From: an uncultured Clostridia bacterium
Lineage (GTDB): Bacteria > Bacillota > Clostridia > TANB77 > CAG-508
DNA length: 64,000 bases
Reading direction: 5' to 3'
Assembly: GCA_934162205.1 (NCBI GenBank)
Contig: CAKPIA010000002.1
Span: 1-64,000 of the forward strand
In this document: positions 1 to 8,494 of the stretch, piece after piece
Numbering within the stretch: position 1 is the first letter of the stretch
How the letters are laid out: every line of letters starts with the position of its first letter
Translations under genes and position numbers: made by a program
The notes under the pieces: generated by a model
What the model was told of the DNA's origin: nothing
Databases searched by the model: none
Seen by the model: only the letters and a program-made list of their open reading frames with translations

Positions 1-430
1 AATAATTATTAAAAAACAAAAAAATTATATAAAATGAAAAATTATTTTAGATAAATAAAAATAAATTAAATTTTTTTTATTTCAAAATATAAAAGTGTTA
101 TCTAAAATTTACTATAAAAGTTGTAATAACTTTGTAATTTTTAGAATGTGCACTTGAAAAAAATGTAAAAACTCCATTGCAGATGCACGATGATGAAAAT
201 TGTCACCTAGTAAACATAAAACAAAAATAGGGACTAAAAATAAATATAAATCTCCAAATTATATAGTAGTAAAGTGCAACGGATTACTGGATTTTAAAAA
301 ATGAGACTTTTAAAGTAAAAATATTGTTGGAAGGCAAATATTTATATATATGAGTAAACATAAAACACTAAAACATAAAGAGATGGATAATGAAAACATT
401 CAAAGAAGTAAACAATAGGATAATAAAAAA
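1..430. repeat. Direct repeat, copy 1 (offset 793 bp from copy 2)
   Basis: Bases 1 to about 330 match 794 to about 1125 with only scattered substitutions and small indels. Weaker similarity continues to about 430, including a shared AGTAAACATAAAAC stretch. Conserved landmarks are an inverted pair TTTTAGATAA/TTATCTAAAA, a TTGCAGATGCA core, GTCACCTAGTAAACATAAAA and AGTAAAGTGCAACGGATTAC. The copy probably begins before the window edge. Function unknown. Confidence 0.85.
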
Positions 431-793
431 TAAATGGCTTAGAATTTATTTTAAGACTTAAAAAATTTTTATTTTTTAAAAAATAATTAAAAATCGTAGA
501 ATTTAAAAAATTAAAATTTAAATAAATCATTTTTTATGAATATATTATATTAAAATTAGTATTAAGTGAAATAATTAAAAAGTATTAATAAAATATTTAT
601 AGAATTAAAAGTTAATATATAAAAAATAAATTATAAAAAATTGAATTAATTGAAATAAAATTTTTTTATTAATTGAGATAAAAAATTTTTAATAGATTTT
701 AATTAAAATAATTATTTTATTAAAAATTAAATAAAGAAAATTAAAAAATAATTATAGATAAAAATAGAGAAATTAAATTTTGATTTTATAAAA

Positions 794-1225
794 AATAATT
801 ATTAAAAAACAAAAAAATTATATAAAATGAAAAATTATTTTAGATAAATAAAAATAAATTAAATTTTTTTGTATTTCAAAATATAAAAATTTTATCTAAA
901 ATTTACTATAAAAGTTGTAATAACCTTGTAATTTTTAGAATGTGTACTTGAAAAAAATGTAAAAACTTCATTGCAGATGCATGATGATGAAAATTGTCAC
1001 CTAGTAAACATAAAACGAAAACAGAGACTAAAAATAAATATAAATTTCCCAATTATATAGTAGTAAAGTGCAACGGATTACTGCACTTTAGAAAAATAGA
1101 TTTTTAAAGTGAAAATAAAAGTATAAAATCAACATTTATACGCATAAGTAAACATAAAACAAAAATCGAAAAAAGAATCATAAAAGTATAAAGTAATAAA
1201 ATAAAAAGAAGTAAATAAAATAAAT
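794..1225. repeat. Direct repeat, copy 2
   Basis: This is the second copy of the block at 1-430. The arms TTTTAGATAA/TTATCTAAAA are kept. The 3' island here can form a perfect 9-bp hairpin, TAAAGTGCA/TGCACTTTA; copy 1 keeps the left arm but has two changes in the right arm. The copy ends roughly 280 bases upstream of the yabB-rsmI genes. Nothing coding overlaps it. Confidence 0.85.
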
Positions 1226-1503
1226 TTTTTTCAACATGATAAAATTTTATTTTAAAAAATTATTTATAAGATTATAGTGAATAATAAACTAAATTTAAAT
1301 AAAAAAATTTCAATTAAATTATAAGATATATAATAAAATTAATAATTAAAAATATTTTTAAAAAATTATAAAATAGAAAAATTAATTAAATTAAAATAAA
1401 AGCTTAAATAATTATTTATATATTATTATATTGACATTATAATTTATTCTTAATAAAATAAATTATATAATTAGAAAGGAGATAATAATTATATAATTTA
1501 GTT

Positions 1504-2247
1504 ATGAATATAAAAATAGATGAAAATGAAAGAATAGATGATTTAGAATACAAGGGATTAAAAATAGTTCAAAATACTACTGGTTTTTGCTTTGGAATTG
1601 ATAGTGTATTAATTTCTGATTTTGCTAAAAATATAAAAAAAGGAGCAAATGTCATTGACCTTGGAACTGGTACGGGAATAATTTCGGTTTTATTATGTGC
1701 AAAAACAGAATTAAATAAAATAATAGGAGTAGAAGTACAAGAAGAAGTTTATAATTTGGCACAAAAGAATATAAGTATAAATAACTTACAGAACAGATTT
1801 GAAGTTATAAATGAGAATATAATTAATTTAAAAAAGATTTATAATCCATGTACTTTTGATGCTATTGTTACTAATCCTCCATATAAAAAGGATAATACAG
1901 GAATTAAAAATATAGATAATAAAAAATTAATTTCTAGACATGAAATTACTGCTAAATTAGAGGATTTTATAGAAATTTCAAAGTATTTATTAAAGGATAA
2001 GGGCAGTATTTATATGGTACATAGACCAGAGAGATTAGTTGATATTCTATTTTTAATGAGAAAAAACAATTTAGAACCTAAAAAATTAAGATTTGTGTGT
2101 TCAAATGTAAATAAAGAACCTAAATTAGTTCTTATAGAAGCTGTAAAAAATGCAAAACCATTTTTAAGAATAGAAAAAAATTTGTATGTTTATAATGAAG
2201 ATGGCAAATATACAGATGAAATATTAGAAATATATAATAAAAAGTAA
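1504..2247 (+). CDS. yabB: TrmN6-like tRNA1(Val) A37 N6-methyltransferase (YabB family)
   Basis: The 247-residue product is a class I SAM-dependent methyltransferase. The SAM-binding loop DLGTGTG lies at residues 52-58, and the NPPY motif typical of N6-adenine methyltransferases lies at 124-127. Family members methylate the exocyclic amine of A37 in tRNA1(Val). The pairing with rsmI directly downstream (10-base gap) matches the yabB-yabC order known in Firmicutes and supports the assignment. A good Shine-Dalgarno, AGGAG at 1477-1481, lies 22 bases from the ATG, which is unusually far. An in-frame stop at 1486 and the absence of a better codon leave ATG 1504 as the start. Confidence 0.85.
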   Translation: MNIKIDENERIDDLEYKGLKIVQNTTGFCFGIDSVLISDFAKNIKKGANVIDLGTGTGIISVLLCAKTELNKIIGVEVQEEVYNLAQKNISINNLQNRFEVINENIINLKKIYNPCTFDAIVTNPPYKKDNTGIKNIDNKKLISRHEITAKLEDFIEISKYLLKDKGSIYMVHRPERLVDILFLMRKNNLEPKKLRFVCSNVNKEPKLVLIEAVKNAKPFLRIEKNLYVYNEDGKYTDEILEIYNKK

Positions 2248-2257
2248 AGGAGAAGTT

Positions 2258-3085
2258 ATGAACGGAAAATTATATTTAGTTGCAACGCCAATTGGAAATT
2301 TAGATGATATAACTTTAAGGGCGTTAAAAGTATTAAAAGATGTAGATATAATTGCAGCAGAGGATACAAGACATACATTAAAATTATTAAATCATTTTGA
2401 AATTTCAAAACCATTAATTAGTTATCATAGACATAACGAAGATGATAAATCAGATGTTTTAATAAAAAAATTATTAGATGGAGAAAATATTGCTTTGGTT
2501 TCTGATGCTGGGACACCAGGAATTTCTGATCCGGGGGAAGAAGTTGTAAAAAGAGCTATAGAAAATAATATTAATATTATACCAATACCAGGTGCATGTG
2601 CAATGATAAACGCTTTAATATGTTCTGGTATAAGCACCAAGGAGTTTACTTTTATTGGTTTTTTACCACTAAATAAAAAGTTAAGACAAGAACAATTGAA
2701 CAAAATAAAAAATGCTGAAGATACTATAATAATTTATGAGGCACCTCATAAATTAGGTAAAACATTATCTGATTTAAAAGAAATTTTAGGGAATAGACAA
2801 GTTGTTTTAGCACGAGAATTAACTAAAATTCATGAAGAATATATAAGAGGAACAATACAAGATATTATAGACAGATCTGAAAACTTAAAAGGTGAAATTG
2901 TTATTGTTATAGAAAAAAGCAATCACAAACAGGATATTATAAATGAAATAGCTACTTTGGATATTGAAGAACAATATGAATATTATAAAAATTTAGGATT
3001 TAATAAAAAAGATATAATTAAAAAAATTGCAAAATTAAGAAATGTTGATAAAAATGAAATATATATGAAGTTTATACAAAAATAA
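2258..3085 (+). CDS. rsmI: 16S rRNA (cytidine1402-2'-O)-methyltransferase RsmI
   Basis: RsmI methylates the 2'-hydroxyl of C1402 in the decoding centre of 16S rRNA. The 275-residue protein has the tetrapyrrole-methylase-like fold motifs in order: ATPIGNL at 9-15, EDTR at 35-38, SDAGTPGISDPG at 82-93 and IPGACA around 110-115. The length is normal for the family. It is probably cotranscribed with yabB, with AAAGGAG just before the ATG. The stop codon abuts a strong bidirectional terminator shared with the convergent abrB gene. Confidence 0.95.
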   Translation: MNGKLYLVATPIGNLDDITLRALKVLKDVDIIAAEDTRHTLKLLNHFEISKPLISYHRHNEDDKSDVLIKKLLDGENIALVSDAGTPGISDPGEEVVKRAIENNINIIPIPGACAMINALICSGISTKEFTFIGFLPLNKKLRQEQLNKIKNAEDTIIIYEAPHKLGKTLSDLKEILGNRQVVLARELTKIHEEYIRGTIQDIIDRSENLKGEIVIVIEKSNHKQDIINEIATLDIEEQYEYYKNLGFNKKDIIKKIAKLRNVDKNEIYMKFIQK

Positions 3086-3110
3086 AAATCTCTTATGAGA
3101 TTTTTATTTT
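3084..3110. terminator. Bidirectional terminator between rsmI and abrB
   Basis: AAAAATCTC (3084-3092) pairs perfectly with GAGATTTTT (3097-3105) around a 4-base loop. T-rich tracts follow on both strands, so it can end both convergent units. Confidence 0.85.
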
Positions 3111-3352
3111 TGTAACTCTGATATTTTATTAGAACATTTGTCACAAATTAATTTGCCTTTATATTCTACTAAGTTTTTGGTATTACCACAGAATATACAA
3201 TTTGGTTCGTATTTTTTTAGAACGATAGAAGAACCATCTACGTAAATTTCAATTGGGTCTTTTTCTGCTATATTAAACTTATTTCTTATTTCTATAGGTA
3301 TAACTACTCTTCCAAGTTCATCTACTTTTCTAACTATTCCTGTTGATTTCAT
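3104..3352 (-). CDS. abrB: AbrB/SpoVT-type transition-state regulator with C-terminal zinc-ribbon-like tail
   Basis: The 82-residue protein begins with the swapped-hairpin AbrB DNA-binding domain (MKSTGIVRKVDELGRVVIP at residues 1-19). Family members act as dimers or tetramers repressing transition-phase and sporulation genes. The C-terminal half has two CxxC pairs (CIFC and CDKC), as in clostridial AbrB proteins, and may bind zinc. The start at 3352 is chosen because GAGGAGG lies 8 bases upstream; a longer frame to 3388 would put this site inside the gene. The position beside yabB-rsmI matches the Bacillus order. Confidence 0.9.
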   Translation of the reverse strand: MKSTGIVRKVDELGRVVIPIEIRNKFNIAEKDPIEIYVDGSSIVLKKYEPNCIFCGNTKNLVEYKGKLICDKCSNKISELQK

Positions 3353-3403
3353 AGCCTCAACCTCCTCAAATACTACAAAATTCGACAACCATTTTACAAA
3401 TAT

Positions 3404-3432
3404 AATATATCATATGAAAGTGCCTAGGTCAA
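3404..3432 (-). promoter_or_regulatory. SigA-type promoter of abrB
   Basis: On the minus strand, TTGACC (3432-3427) is followed after exactly 17 bases by TATATT (3409-3404), about 45-50 bases upstream of the abrB start. Confidence 0.6.
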
Positions 3433-3522
3433 TAAGTTTGAGTAAATTAATTTTAACAATATATGGAAAAAACAGTACTATATTTGTTATAAGTTTAATA
3501 AAATAAAAACAGGGGAGTAAAT

Positions 3523-4107
3523 GTGTTAAATATATTATGGCCAATATTTATAATTATATCATTTATTTATGCTTTTTTTTCGGGAAATATAGATAATGTA
3601 AACAATTCTATTTTTGAGTCAACTGAAGGAGCTGTTACATTATGTTTAACATTACTAGGAACAATGTGTTTGTGGAATGGAATAATGGAAGTAGCATCAA
3701 AAACTACTGTTATAGATAAACTTACTAATTTACTAAGACCACTAATAAAGTTTTTATTTCCGGATTTAAAAAAAGACAGTGTTATTCAAAAACAAATTTC
3801 TATGAATATGATTGCAAATATATTGGGATTAGGAAATGCATCTACTCCATTAGGAATAAAAGCAATGCAGTCTATGCAAAAAAATAATAAACAAAAAGAT
3901 AAATTGACAAATTCAATGGTAATGTTTATCGTAATAAATACAGCATCTTTGCAAATTATTCCCACTACAGTTATAGCAATAAGAAATTCATTAGGTTCAA
4001 ATAATCCAACAAAAATTATTTTTCCTGTTTGGATAGCAACAATAGTTGCTGCGGTAATCGGAATTTTCGTTACAAAATTATTTATAAAATTAGATAAAAG
4101 GGGATAA
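3523..4107 (+). CDS. spmA: Spore maturation protein A (SpmA)
   Basis: This 194-residue integral membrane protein has several hydrophobic helices and the nucleoside-recognition (Gate) domain pattern, including the GNASTPLGIKAMQ segment near the middle. In Bacillus, SpmA and SpmB are needed for proper spore core dehydration and heat resistance. The start is GTG, 5 bases after AGGGGAG. spmB follows one base after the stop codon, so the pair is translationally coupled. Confidence 0.92.
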   Translation: MLNILWPIFIIISFIYAFFSGNIDNVNNSIFESTEGAVTLCLTLLGTMCLWNGIMEVASKTTVIDKLTNLLRPLIKFLFPDLKKDSVIQKQISMNMIANILGLGNASTPLGIKAMQSMQKNNKQKDKLTNSMVMFIVINTASLQIIPTTVIAIRNSLGSNNPTKIIFPVWIATIVAAVIGIFVTKLFIKLDKRG

Positions 4108-4108
4108 A

Positions 4109-4636
4109 ATGAAAATTATAGATTATTTATCAAGTGCTGCTATGCCAATAGTTATTTTAATAATTTTATTGTTTGGATTAATAGAAAAAAACAAAGTTTT
4201 TGATACATTTTTAGATGGGGCAAAAGAGGGATTAGAAATTGTTTTAAAAATTTTTCCTACATTAATAGGATTATTTGTTGCGATAGGTGCACTAAGAAGT
4301 TCGGGAATATTAGATTTCTTAATAAATTTATTAAAACCAGGTTTAGTTTTGCTAAAAATTCCGAGTGAAATTATGCCACTTGCAATGTTGAGACCTATTT
4401 CTGGTAGTGCTTCTATTGCTGTTGCAACAGATATAATGAAAACTTTTGGAGTTGATAGTAATATTGGTTTAATTACTTCTACAATTATGGGATCAACAGA
4501 AACAACACTTTATACCATTGCAATATATACAAGTGCAGTAAGAATAAAGAAAACAAGGTTTGTTTTAACAGCTGCTTTAGCTGCTGATATTGCCGGGATG
4601 ATAACATCAGTTGTTATTTGGCGAATTTTGTCGTAA
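4109..4636 (+). CDS. spmB: Spore maturation protein B (SpmB)
   Basis: The 175-residue polytopic membrane protein belongs to the same nucleoside-recognition superfamily as SpmA, with the conserved LRPISGSAS segment near residue 94 and a GSTETTLY motif later. It acts with SpmA in late spore core dehydration. Its start lies one base from the spmA stop, and GGGG at the end of spmA provides the ribosome binding site. Length and gene order are typical. Confidence 0.92.
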   Translation: MKIIDYLSSAAMPIVILIILLFGLIEKNKVFDTFLDGAKEGLEIVLKIFPTLIGLFVAIGALRSSGILDFLINLLKPGLVLLKIPSEIMPLAMLRPISGSASIAVATDIMKTFGVDSNIGLITSTIMGSTETTLYTIAIYTSAVRIKKTRFVLTAALAADIAGMITSVVIWRILS

Positions 4637-4644
4637 AGTTTTTG

Positions 4645-4673
4645 TTGACAGAATAAATATATTGTTGTATTAT
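4645..4673 (+). promoter_or_regulatory. Consensus SigA promoter for the small-peptide locus
   Basis: TTGACA (4645-4650), a 17-base spacer, then TATTAT (4668-4673). This is one of the best promoters in the window. It starts 9 bases after the spmB stop and fires toward the 34-codon frame at 4702. Confidence 0.7.
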
Positions 4674-4701
4674 TATGGCAGTTTATTTCAAAGGAAGTTA
4701 A

Positions 4702-4806
4702 ATGTTAATTAAGATTTTTATTTTTATTTCAATTTTTATTATAACAAAAAATGTTGTAATGAAATTTATATCTAAAAAAATTTCAAAAAAATTAAATAGT
4801 AATTAA
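4702..4806 (+). CDS. Small hydrophobic basic peptide, 34 residues, possible type I toxin
   Basis: The frame has its own consensus promoter and a Shine-Dalgarno (AAAGGAAG ending 4 bases before the ATG). The peptide has an N-terminal hydrophobic stretch rich in Ile and Phe (residues 2-14) and a Lys-rich C-terminal half (KKISKK). That architecture, one membrane helix plus a basic tail in under 40 residues, is shared by type I toxins and by small regulatory membrane peptides. An extended -10 motif on the opposite strand at 4738-4746 could start an antisense RNA covering the start codon. I recognise no family; the coding call rests on signals and composition only. Confidence 0.45.
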   Translation: MLIKIFIFISIFIITKNVVMKFISKKISKKLNSN

Positions 4807-4809
4807 GCT

Positions 4810-4913
4810 TGTAGAGAAAATAATATCCCCCAATAAAAGATTTTAAATTTAATAAAAATATATTATGCCCCTAAAACATGATTAATTTATTTCACTATAT
4901 TATTTTCTCTACA
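4810..4913. repeat. Inverted repeat with 17-bp perfect arms
   Basis: The left arm at 4810-4826 (TGTAGAGAAAATAATAT) and the right arm at 4897-4913 are exact reverse complements. They are separated by 70 bases of AT-rich sequence with a C-run next to the left arm. The structure fills the gap between the small peptide gene and the convergent rlmH. It could be an unusually large terminator or mRNA 3' structure, or a remnant of a small mobile repeat; no flanking target duplication is visible. Confidence 0.7.
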
Positions 4914-4922
4914 GATAAATAT

Positions 4923-5402
4923 TTATTTATGATATGTTTCATTATTTATGATTTTAAATCCTCTATAAATTTGTTCAAGTAAAAATACTCTAATTAATTG
5001 ATGAGGAAAAGTCATTTTTGAAAAACATATTTTATAATCACAAATTGATAATAATTTGTTAGATAATCCTAAAGATCCACCTATTATAAATGTAATATGA
5101 CTATTAGTTAAAGAAATATTATTAATATATGAAGAAAAATCCTCTGATGAAAGTTCTTTACCTTTTAGGTCTAAACATATAATATATGAATCTTTTTTTA
5201 TATGATTAATAATGTTATTAGATTCTTTTTCTTTTATTGTATTTGAAATTTTTTCATTTATTTTGTCTGGAATTTTTTCATCTGATAATTCTGTAATTTC
5301 AAGTTTACAATATTTAGAAAGTCTTTTTGAATATTCTGCTAGTGCATCTTTTAGATAATTTTCTTTTATTTTACCAACGCAAATAATATTAATATTTAGC
5401 AT
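4923..5402 (-). CDS. rlmH: 23S rRNA (pseudouridine1915-N3)-methyltransferase RlmH
   Basis: The 159-residue SPOUT-class methyltransferase has the family signatures: an N-terminal beta strand (INIICVGKIKE), the SAM-binding knot segment IIGGSLGL at 106-113, and the conserved C-terminal EQIYRGFKIINNETYHK. It methylates N3 of pseudouridine 1915 in helix 69 of 23S rRNA. It is the downstream gene of a minus-strand run starting at murA or spoIIR and directly follows walJ with a 15-base gap, as near the Bacillus origin. Confidence 0.95.
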   Translation of the reverse strand: MLNINIICVGKIKENYLKDALAEYSKRLSKYCKLEITELSDEKIPDKINEKISNTIKEKESNNIINHIKKDSYIICLDLKGKELSSEDFSSYINNISLTNSHITFIIGGSLGLSNKLLSICDYKICFSKMTFPHQLIRVFLLEQIYRGFKIINNETYHK

Positions 5403-5417
5403 ATGTATAAACTCCTT

Positions 5418-6206
5418 TTAAAATTCCAATAATTTACCAGGACTATTTCTATTTGCTACACTTAAAGATATAGAATTATTGAAATTATTTTGTTCCATTA
5501 GCTGATCTGCAACTGTTTTATAAGCTAACTCTGGAAAATTATTTTCTTTACTTAAGTGACCTAACATTGCACTTTTTAAACCGGATTTTAGTAAATATGA
5601 TATTGTTTTTCCTGCAGAATCATTTGATAAATGTCCTAAAGAACCGGTAATTCTACTTTTTAAGCTATATGGATATCTAGAATATTTTATTATTTCTGAG
5701 TCATAATTTGACTCTAATAAAATAAATAAACTATCTTCTAAATTTTTAATTAATTTGTTATCCATATGACCAATATCTGTTGCTATACTTAATTTTTTAT
5801 TTTCTTTAAATATATTAAAACCGCAAGGATTGGCAGCATCATGTGGAATAGAAAATGATTTAATATCTATATCTCCAATAGAAAATTTATCAGAAACTTT
5901 AAATTTTTTAATATTTTTTTCTGATATTTTTAATATTTGATTTTGCATATTATCAATAGTTTCCTGATTTGCATAAATTGGAGTATCAAATTTTTTGGAA
6001 AATGTTCCAAGTCCTTGAATATGATCAGAATGTTCATGTGTTACTAATATAGCATCAATAGAAGAAGGTTCAACATCTATAGATTTTAAACCTTCTTCTA
6101 TTTTTTTACTACTAACACCTGCATCTATTAATATTCTGGTGTTTTCTGTTTGCACAAATAAACTATTACCACTACTACCACTATATAAACTACAAAAATT
6201 TAGCAT
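5418..6206 (-). CDS. walJ: WalJ/YycJ-type metallo-beta-lactamase fold exonuclease
   Basis: The 262-residue protein has the MBL-fold metal site HxHxDH (THEHSDH, residues 56-62), an N-terminal SGSSGNSLFVQ segment, and later conserved histidines (IPHDAANP and GHLS motifs). YycJ/WalJ proteins are 5'-to-3' double-stranded DNA exonucleases linked to mismatch repair and replication, and in Bacillus sit near the WalRK operon. No walRK genes occur here. The gene lies between murA and rlmH, with short intergenic gaps that suggest one transcript. Confidence 0.88.
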   Translation of the reverse strand: MLNFCSLYSGSSGNSLFVQTENTRILIDAGVSSKKIEEGLKSIDVEPSSIDAILVTHEHSDHIQGLGTFSKKFDTPIYANQETIDNMQNQILKISEKNIKKFKVSDKFSIGDIDIKSFSIPHDAANPCGFNIFKENKKLSIATDIGHMDNKLIKNLEDSLFILLESNYDSEIIKYSRYPYSLKSRITGSLGHLSNDSAGKTISYLLKSGLKSAMLGHLSKENNFPELAYKTVADQLMEQNNFNNSISLSVANRNSPGKLLEF

Positions 6207-6227
6207 ATTTATTTCTTCTTTCTATTT

Positions 6228-7487
6228 TTACTCTGTTACTCTTTTTATATTAGCACCTAAATTTCTAAATTTCTCTTCAATATTTTCATAACCTCTATCA
6301 ATATGTTCAAGATTATATATTTCTGTTTCTCCTTCTGCTATTATACCAGCAATTATTAATGCTGCTCCAGCTCTTAAATCAGTAGAATATACTGGAGCTG
6401 AATATAATTTGTCTACACCTTCAAAAAATGCTGTTTTTCCTTGAGCAGTAATTTTTGCTCCCATTTTATTTAATTCTTCAGTATATTGAAATCTTGATTC
6501 CCATATACTTTCATTAATAACACTAGTACCATTTGCTATTGATAAAACAACTCCCATTTGAGGTTGTAAGTCTGTTGGAAAACCTGGATAAGGAAGAGTT
6601 TTTATATTGGCTTTTCCTGGTCTTTTATCACACCAAACTCTTATACTGTCTCCATAGTCTTCTACTTGACCACCAACTTCTATTATTTTTGCTGTTATTG
6701 ATTCTAAATGTTTTGTAATGCAGTTTTTTAATAAAATATTTCCTTTTGAAGCAACTGCTGCTAACATAAATGTTCCTGCTTCTATTTGATCCGGAACTAC
6801 AGAGTAAGATGCATTACCAGATAATTTTTTTACACCGTTAATTTTTATTACATCTGTTCCAGCACCTCTAATATCAGCTCCCATTGTATTTAAAAAGTTA
6901 GCAACGTCAACAATATGTGGTTCTTTTGCTGCATTATCTATAATTGTAGTTCCTTCTGCTAATACAGCAGATAGCATAACATTTATTGTTGCACCAACTG
7001 ATACGACATCCATATATACAGAATTTCCTATTAATTTGTCTGCTTTTGCTGTTATGTTTCCTTTTTCTACTTCTACTGAGGCTCCAAGTGCTTCAAAACC
7101 TTTTATATGTTGATCGATTGGTCTTGCACCTAATTTACAACCTCCAGGCATGCCAACTTGTATTTCTCCTTTTCTTCCAAGCATTGCTCCAATTATATAG
7201 TAAGATGCTCTGAACTTTCTAGTTAAGTCTAGAGGAGCTACTGTTGTTGTTATATTTCTTGTATCTATAGTTATTTCATTAGGAGTATTCCATGTTATTT
7301 TTGCTCCTAATTTTTCTAATATTTCGCAGGAAATTTTTACATCACTTATATTAGGTATATTATCAATTGTGCAAATTCCATCTATTAAAAGCGTAGCTGG
7401 TAATATTGCTACTGCAGCATTCTTTGCACCGCTAATTGTTACTTCGCCATTTAATTGTGTTTGTCCTGTTATTACTAGTTTTTCCAA
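6228..7487 (-). CDS. murA: UDP-N-acetylglucosamine 1-carboxyvinyltransferase MurA
   Basis: MurA transfers enolpyruvate from PEP to UDP-GlcNAc, the first committed step of peptidoglycan synthesis. The 419-residue product carries the PEP/fosfomycin-reactive cysteine in GGCKLGARP (Cys near residue 117). Other markers are the N-terminal SGAKNAA and the C-terminal RAGAALIIAG. I place the start at a TTG at 7487 because GGGGG lies 8 bases upstream and the protein then begins exactly like the family; the longer frame to 7541 adds non-homologous residues. It is the second gene of a minus-strand group following spoIIR. Confidence 0.95.
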   Translation of the reverse strand: MEKLVITGQTQLNGEVTISGAKNAAVAILPATLLIDGICTIDNIPNISDVKISCEILEKLGAKITWNTPNEITIDTRNITTTVAPLDLTRKFRASYYIIGAMLGRKGEIQVGMPGGCKLGARPIDQHIKGFEALGASVEVEKGNITAKADKLIGNSVYMDVVSVGATINVMLSAVLAEGTTIIDNAAKEPHIVDVANFLNTMGADIRGAGTDVIKINGVKKLSGNASYSVVPDQIEAGTFMLAAVASKGNILLKNCITKHLESITAKIIEVGGQVEDYGDSIRVWCDKRPGKANIKTLPYPGFPTDLQPQMGVVLSIANGTSVINESIWESRFQYTEELNKMGAKITAQGKTAFFEGVDKLYSAPVYSTDLRAGAALIIAGIIAEGETEIYNLEHIDRGYENIEEKFRNLGANIKRVTE

Positions 7488-7591
7488 ATATATTACCCCC
7501 AAAAAATAATCTTTTTTAAAGTAAAAGAGTGTTATTAACACTCTAATTTATATTGAAATATACCATAAATAAATATATTTTACAACTATTT

Positions 7592-8260
7592 TTAATTATT
7601 TTTTGCAGTTAAGAGATTATTATTTGAAAAGATTTCAAATAATTTAAATTTAAAATTAATTTCAGAATTAGAATTATCAGATATTAAAGTGAATTCTTCA
7701 TCTGATAGATTTTCTTTTAATAAATTTTTAGAGTCTTCTGGAACGACTCCAGAAGTTACATCAACAAAGCATAATGGGGGGAACATTACGCACCACCAGT
7801 TTTGTCCCTTTGCTTCTCCAATTTTAACTCTTAAAGCATCATAATAACCTGCTGGAAGTGAAATATCTCCATAAGTTTTTGTAGGAAATTCAAAATTACC
7901 TATTTCTACTGTTACATTGTATGAGTATCCTTCTTTTTTTATTGTTTCAGTAGCTATATTTTTAAATTCATTTATATGTTCTTGTGCTAAAGTAATGGAG
8001 TCTTCTTTACTAGAACAATTGCTACATAATGAATTCATATATTCTAATAAATTATCTCTTACAATATATTTTAAATTTTGATCTTCTTTGCTATCACTAT
8101 TTGCAATTACATGTAATCTAAAAATATTTTCATTTAAATCTTTATTTGCAGCTTTTACATATGATGAAGCAGAAATGTAAATATATAAAGATAATAAAAA
8201 AGATAATATTATTATGAATTTGAATTTAGAGTTTTTAATTAAATTTTGAAAAATTTTCAT
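7592..8260 (-). CDS. spoIIR: Stage II sporulation protein R (SpoIIR)
   Basis: SpoIIR is made in the forespore and exported to the intermembrane space, where it triggers SpoIIGA processing of pro-SigE in the mother cell. The 222-residue protein has an N-terminal membrane/signal segment (about residues 14-33) and the conserved FRLHVIANSDS and QNWWCVMFPPLCF blocks. The start at 8260 follows GGAGG by 7 bases; the frame runs further upstream to 8359 without a ribosome site. It lies upstream of murA on the same strand with a gap of about 100 bases. Confidence 0.93.
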   Translation of the reverse strand: MKIFQNLIKNSKFKFIIILSFLLSLYIYISASSYVKAANKDLNENIFRLHVIANSDSKEDQNLKYIVRDNLLEYMNSLCSNCSSKEDSITLAQEHINEFKNIATETIKKEGYSYNVTVEIGNFEFPTKTYGDISLPAGYYDALRVKIGEAKGQNWWCVMFPPLCFVDVTSGVVPEDSKNLLKENLSDEEFTLISDNSNSEINFKFKLFEIFSNNNLLTAKNN

Positions 8261-8395
8261 AAATTTCCTCCTATATAATTTCCTATTTATAAAAAATAAA
8301 ACTTTTATGTAAAAAATTTCTTTAATTAAATTATTAACAAAATTGAATATATTATACATTGTCGAAAAAAAACGATGAATTTATTTGAAATATAA

Positions 8396-8424
8396 TTGAC
8401 ATATTTGAAATAAAATGGTAAAAT
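8396..8424 (+). promoter_or_regulatory. SigA promoter of the 8495 gene
   Basis: TTGACA (8396-8401), a 17-base spacer and TAAAAT (8419-8424). The -10 overlaps a small palindrome, GGTAAAATTTACC (8417-8429), that could be an operator. Confidence 0.65.
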
Positions 8425-8443
8425 TTACCAGTAGTTAACAAAA

Positions 8444-8476
8444 GAATATTACGGATATCAAAGGCGTCCGTAATTC
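8444..8476 (+). promoter_or_regulatory. Leader hairpin upstream of the 8495 gene
   Basis: GAATATTACGGA (8444-8455) pairs with TCCGTAATTC (8467-8476) apart from one bulged A, with an 11-base loop. It lies between the promoter and the ribosome site, lacks a U-tract, and so looks like a 5' untranslated-region structure rather than a terminator. Confidence 0.55.
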
Positions 8477-8494
8477 GAAAGGAATTGATGTTAT

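Larger units (their letters stand above)
1..1503. other. Long AT-rich non-coding region with a duplicated block
   Basis: No credible gene lies in these 1.5 kb. The only open frame over 60 codons (342-530, minus strand) is low-complexity and has no ribosome binding site. The region is almost pure A/T apart from two islands around 150-290 and 943-1082, which belong to a long direct repeat annotated separately. Conserved, relatively G+C-rich islands in AT-rich DNA are what structured non-coding RNAs or protein-binding regions look like, but I recognise no known family. I found no TTATCCACA-type DnaA boxes, so I do not call an origin. Confidence 0.75.

Noticed and set aside
342..530. Minus-strand 62-codon frame in the leading AT-rich region
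   Set aside because: No ribosome site, low-complexity Phe/Tyr/Ile composition, and it crosses the edge of the repeat without conservation.
1..1503. Replication origin
   Set aside because: The region is AT-rich and next to origin-type genes, but I saw no DnaA-box cluster and no dnaA or dnaN nearby.
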